Below are positions 5,524-6,868 of a stretch of 6,868 nucleotides of DNA, one piece after another (the first letter of the stretch is position 1; each line of letters begins with the position of its first letter). Below the pieces are notes generated by a model that worked only from the letters and a program-made list of their open reading frames with translations, was not told where the DNA came from and did not search any database. Source of the DNA: Pseudanabaena sp. CAN_BIN31 (GTDB lineage Bacteria > Cyanobacteriota > Cyanobacteriia > Pseudanabaenales > Pseudanabaenaceae); NCBI GenBank assembly GCA_026785865.1, contig JAJAZG010000053.1, positions 1 to 6,868 on the forward strand, written 5' to 3'. The translations under genes and the position numbers were made by a program.

Positions 5524-5564
5524 CATAAACAAAAAGCCTCGCTTAGCGAGGCTTTTTGTTTATG
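5524..5564. terminator. Two-way intrinsic terminator, 41-base near-perfect palindrome
   Basis: CATAAACAAAAAGCCTCGCT (5524-5543) and its exact reverse complement (5545-5564) are separated by one T. Read on either strand it gives a GC-rich stem (GCCTCGC/GCGAGGC) followed by TTTTTGTTT. It lies between the convergent ends of ccsA (stop at 5463) and the secreted protein gene (stop at 5569), so it can terminate both. Confidence 0.93.
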
Positions 5565-5568
5565 GGGA

Positions 5569-6228
5569 TTAGCGCTTGCTTAACTCTTGTTCCAGTTTAG
5601 GAAGACTCTCTAATTCAAACACAGTGATTTGTCCAGAATTAGCGCTACCCTTACCATTTTGCAATAACTCCACCCAATAGCCGTACTTCTTGCCTTGACG
5701 CAATTCACCTTGTAATGCTCTGAGAATCGGTGAAGCATTCTTAGCTTGCGATCGCTGCAACATGTCAGCCGTCGGATAGGCATAGACGATCTTAGCAGTG
5801 GCATAATCGCGCATAATCTCTGGTCCATAAATAGAGCGCAAAGATTCTTCGAGGCGAGATTTGGTCACACCATTGATGATGTCAAAAAATCTGATTTGTT
5901 CACTGCGGATTACATTCGCGTCCCCCCGCACTTCTGCCAACCCTGGAATCAGCACACTGGCCTGAAACTGAAATCGTCTTGCAAGCGTATCACTCTTTCG
6001 TACCAATAAACGTTCGCCGCTTTCGGGACGCAATACAGGATTAGTTCTAATCCAATCCAGCACTTGATCGGGGCTTTGTCCTGGTAAAGCGATCGCCGAT
6101 GGCATGACCGATTGCCATGTTGTCGGTAAAGCAATACTGGCTATTTGCGTCAAAAGCATTGTGGCGATCGCCATTCTTGCACTTTTAACATTCGCACTTT
6201 TGATGTTTGCGCTCTTAAAGCAATGCAT
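5569..6228 (-). CDS. Secreted or lumenal protein of unknown function
   Basis: I do not recognise this 219-residue protein. The N-terminus is a likely signal peptide: a basic n-region with three 5-residue repeats (KSANI, KSANV, KSARM; residues 5-19), a hydrophobic stretch at 20-34, and a possible AIA/L cleavage site after residue 47. The mature part is soluble and mixed: PDQVLDWIRTNPVLRP (53-68), a basic segment (70-86), IRFFDIING (112-120), and a Tyr-rich portion with IVYAYPTADML (147-157) and YGYWVELLQNGKGS (182-195). The start at 6228 is supported by AGAGG (6235-6239) 6 bases upstream; the Met at residue 19 has no ribosome site. It probably acts in the periplasm or thylakoid lumen. It ends 5 bases from the palindromic terminator and stands alone on its strand. 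It contains three HIP1 sites. Confidence 0.82.
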   Translation of the reverse strand: MHCFKSANIKSANVKSARMAIATMLLTQIASIALPTTWQSVMPSAIALPGQSPDQVLDWIRTNPVLRPESGERLLVRKSDTLARRFQFQASVLIPGLAEVRGDANVIRSEQIRFFDIINGVTKSRLEESLRSIYGPEIMRDYATAKIVYAYPTADMLQRSQAKNASPILRALQGELRQGKKYGYWVELLQNGKGSANSGQITVFELESLPKLEQELSKR

Positions 6229-6289
6229 GGGAGTCCTCTAGACCAATTAAATCCTGACGGACAAATTTAGCTGGCAAATAATAGGCGAC

Positions 6290-6317
6290 AGAATATCATG
6301 GACTGGTGTAATTGCAA
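6290..6317 (-). promoter_or_regulatory. Possible promoter of the secreted-protein gene
   Basis: On the minus strand TTGCAA (6317-6312) and TATTCT (6295-6290) are 16 bases apart, four of six matches to -35 and to -10. Transcription would start near 6283, about 54 bases before the ATG. Other AT-rich hexamers nearby are nearly as good, so this is only a candidate. Confidence 0.22.
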
Positions 6318-6421
6318 TGACTTTTTCAGCTTTTTTATGATTTTATGTGACAATTAGCCCAACCCAAAAATCTACCATTTTGATAGCCGATCAAAAAAAT
6401 CAAAAAAATATGCGTAGAGTA

Positions 6422-6450
6422 TTGACAAATGGCTTCTAAATCTACATAAT
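6422..6450 (+). promoter_or_regulatory. Sigma70-type promoter of tRNA-Asp
   Basis: TTGACA (6422-6427) is a perfect -35, with a 17-base spacer and CATAAT (6445-6450), five of six matches to -10. Transcription would start near 6457, leaving a leader of about 69 bases before the mature tRNA, to be removed by RNase P. No other gene lies between it and the tRNA. Confidence 0.75.
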
Positions 6451-6525
6451 GAGGAGCGCTTAAATAAAAGAAAGCAAAAAACGAACTCACAAATTCGTTG
6501 TAAGCAATCTTTAAAGCAAAAAATT

Positions 6526-6599
6526 GGGTTCGTAGTTCAATTGGTTAGAGCACCGCCCTGTCACGGCGGAAGTTGCGGGTTCGAGCCCCGTCGAACCCG
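6526..6599 (+). tRNA. tRNA-Asp (anticodon GTC)
   Basis: A complete 74-base cloverleaf, with CCA not encoded (the next bases are TTC). The acceptor GGGTTCG (6526-6532) pairs with CGAACCC (6592-6598), with discriminator G6599. The D arm is GTTC/GAGC (6535-6538/6548-6551). The anticodon stem CCGCC/GGCGG (6553-6557/6565-6569) encloses CTGTCAC, with anticodon GTC at 6560-6562. The T arm GCGGG/CCCGT (6575-6579/6587-6591) carries TTCGAGC. The anticodon and the G discriminator agree with aspartate. No clear terminator follows in the next 180 bases. Confidence 0.98.
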
Positions 6600-6706
6600 T
6601 TCTATATAAAGCTTTCATTAATCTCGGTTGATTGTAAGCCTTGAAATACCTTTTAATCTGTCCTAAACGTTTAAACAGTCTTATTCTTATAGAAAAATTA
6701 AGGTTG

Positions 6707-6746
6707 TAGTGCTAAGAAACTGACTATAGTGCTTCAAAACTTACTT
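6707..6746. repeat. Two tandem 20-base imperfect direct repeats
   Basis: TAGTGCT-AAGAAACT-GACTA (6707-6726) is followed at once by TAGTGCT-TCAAAACT-TACTT (6727-6746), with 15 of 20 positions the same. The region from 6600 to 6779, which contains them, has no gene I can support. Role unknown. Confidence 0.5.
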
Positions 6747-6779
6747 TAGAGACTACCAAGAAATAATAGATCCCATAGC

Positions 6780-6868
6780 TTAGGTTGATTTGCCGCAAAT
6801 CTCAACAAACCATTTTTGAAGATCGGGTAGACGCTTAAGCTGTTTTTCAATTTCTGCCATGGCTGCAA
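6780..6868 (-). CDS. C-terminal fragment of an unidentified protein (continues past window edge)
   Basis: The minus-strand frame is open from the window edge to TAA at 6782-6780. It reads A-A-M-A-E-I-E-K-Q-L-K-R-L, then PDLQKWFVEICGKST. An ATG occurs at 6860-6858, but without a ribosome site and with the frame open upstream, so it is more likely internal, with the gene starting beyond the window. The visible part is a charged amphipathic helix and a short tail; I do not recognise the family. The last codons include a foldback GATTTGC-C-GCAAATC (about 6786-6800). It could also be a chance frame, since only 28 residues are visible. Confidence 0.45.
   Translation of the reverse strand, partial: AAMAEIEKQLKRLPDLQKWFVEICGKST

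Larger units (their letters stand above)
505..6171. repeat. HIP1 octamers (GCGATCGC), 22 copies dispersed
   Basis: Copies begin at 505, 597, 693, 793, 1060, 1748, 1842, 2079, 2535, 2593, 2990, 2999, 3198, 3667, 4539, 4564, 4789, 4918, 5104, 5748, 6089 and 6164 (by eye). That is about one per 310 bases, far above chance, and is the mark of many cyanobacterial genomes. All lie within protein-coding genes; none is in the visible psbA end, psaM, the tRNA or the intergenic hairpins. Confidence 0.93.
6229..6525. other. 297-base intergenic region between divergent genes
   Basis: No coding frame is convincing here. It holds the presumed upstream region of the secreted-protein gene on the minus strand (including AGAGG at 6235-6239), AT-rich DNA with runs of A or T around 6320-6345 and 6390-6410, the tRNA promoter at 6422-6450, and a small foldback (AACGAA 6480-6485 with TTCGTT 6494-6499, loop 8) in the tRNA leader. 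There is no HIP1 site. Confidence 0.7.

Noticed and set aside
3487..5564. CRISPR array
   Set aside because: The hairpins are far apart, differ in stem sequence and have no regular spacing; no cas gene is present.

Overview
The window is cyanobacterial chromosomal DNA. It carries the 3' end of psbA (photosystem II D1), an unmarked small psaM-like photosystem I gene, a ccsA cytochrome c maturation gene, and 22 copies (counted by eye) of the octamer GCGATCGC, the cyanobacterial HIP1 repeat. The AT-rich intergenic DNA and repeated hairpins would suit a Pseudanabaena-type genome, but that genus is a guess. I saw no transposase, integrase, phage gene, toxin-antitoxin pair or CRISPR array.

Layout. 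1-220 (+) is the last 72 codons of psbA, followed by a strong intrinsic terminator (247-280). Two GT4 glycosyltransferase genes (315-1490 and 1491-2693, +) follow, joined stop-to-start with no base between them; they probably act together in making an extracellular or cell-surface polysaccharide. Convergent to them is a minus-strand pair: psaM-like (3307-3405) and, 42 bases downstream, a single-membrane-span protein resembling the cyanobacterial Slr1601 family (2716-3264). A 149-base nested inverted repeat (3487-3635) separates psaM from an alpha/beta-hydrolase carboxylesterase (3634-4260, -). The esterase is divergent from ccsA (4429-5463, +), and a third hairpin sits in that divergent gap. 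ccsA converges on a secreted protein of unknown function (5569-6228, -); two hairpins, one a 41-base near-perfect palindrome, fill the gap. A tRNA-Asp(GTC) gene (6526-6599, +) with a good sigma70-type promoter and the last 29 codons of an unidentified minus-strand gene (6780-6868) end the window.

Theme. The genes are mostly ordinary housekeeping and photosynthesis genes plus a small polysaccharide module. The unexplained structure lies between them: a set of long, perfect hairpins whose stems differ at each locus, while several share a short GC-rich core (CATCGC-NNN-GCGCTG or similar). The largest can be drawn as a four-armed junction. These may be terminators, members of a dispersed palindromic repeat family, or products of template switching during replication. 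They are the best candidates for something undescribed here, though nothing in the sequence proves a function.
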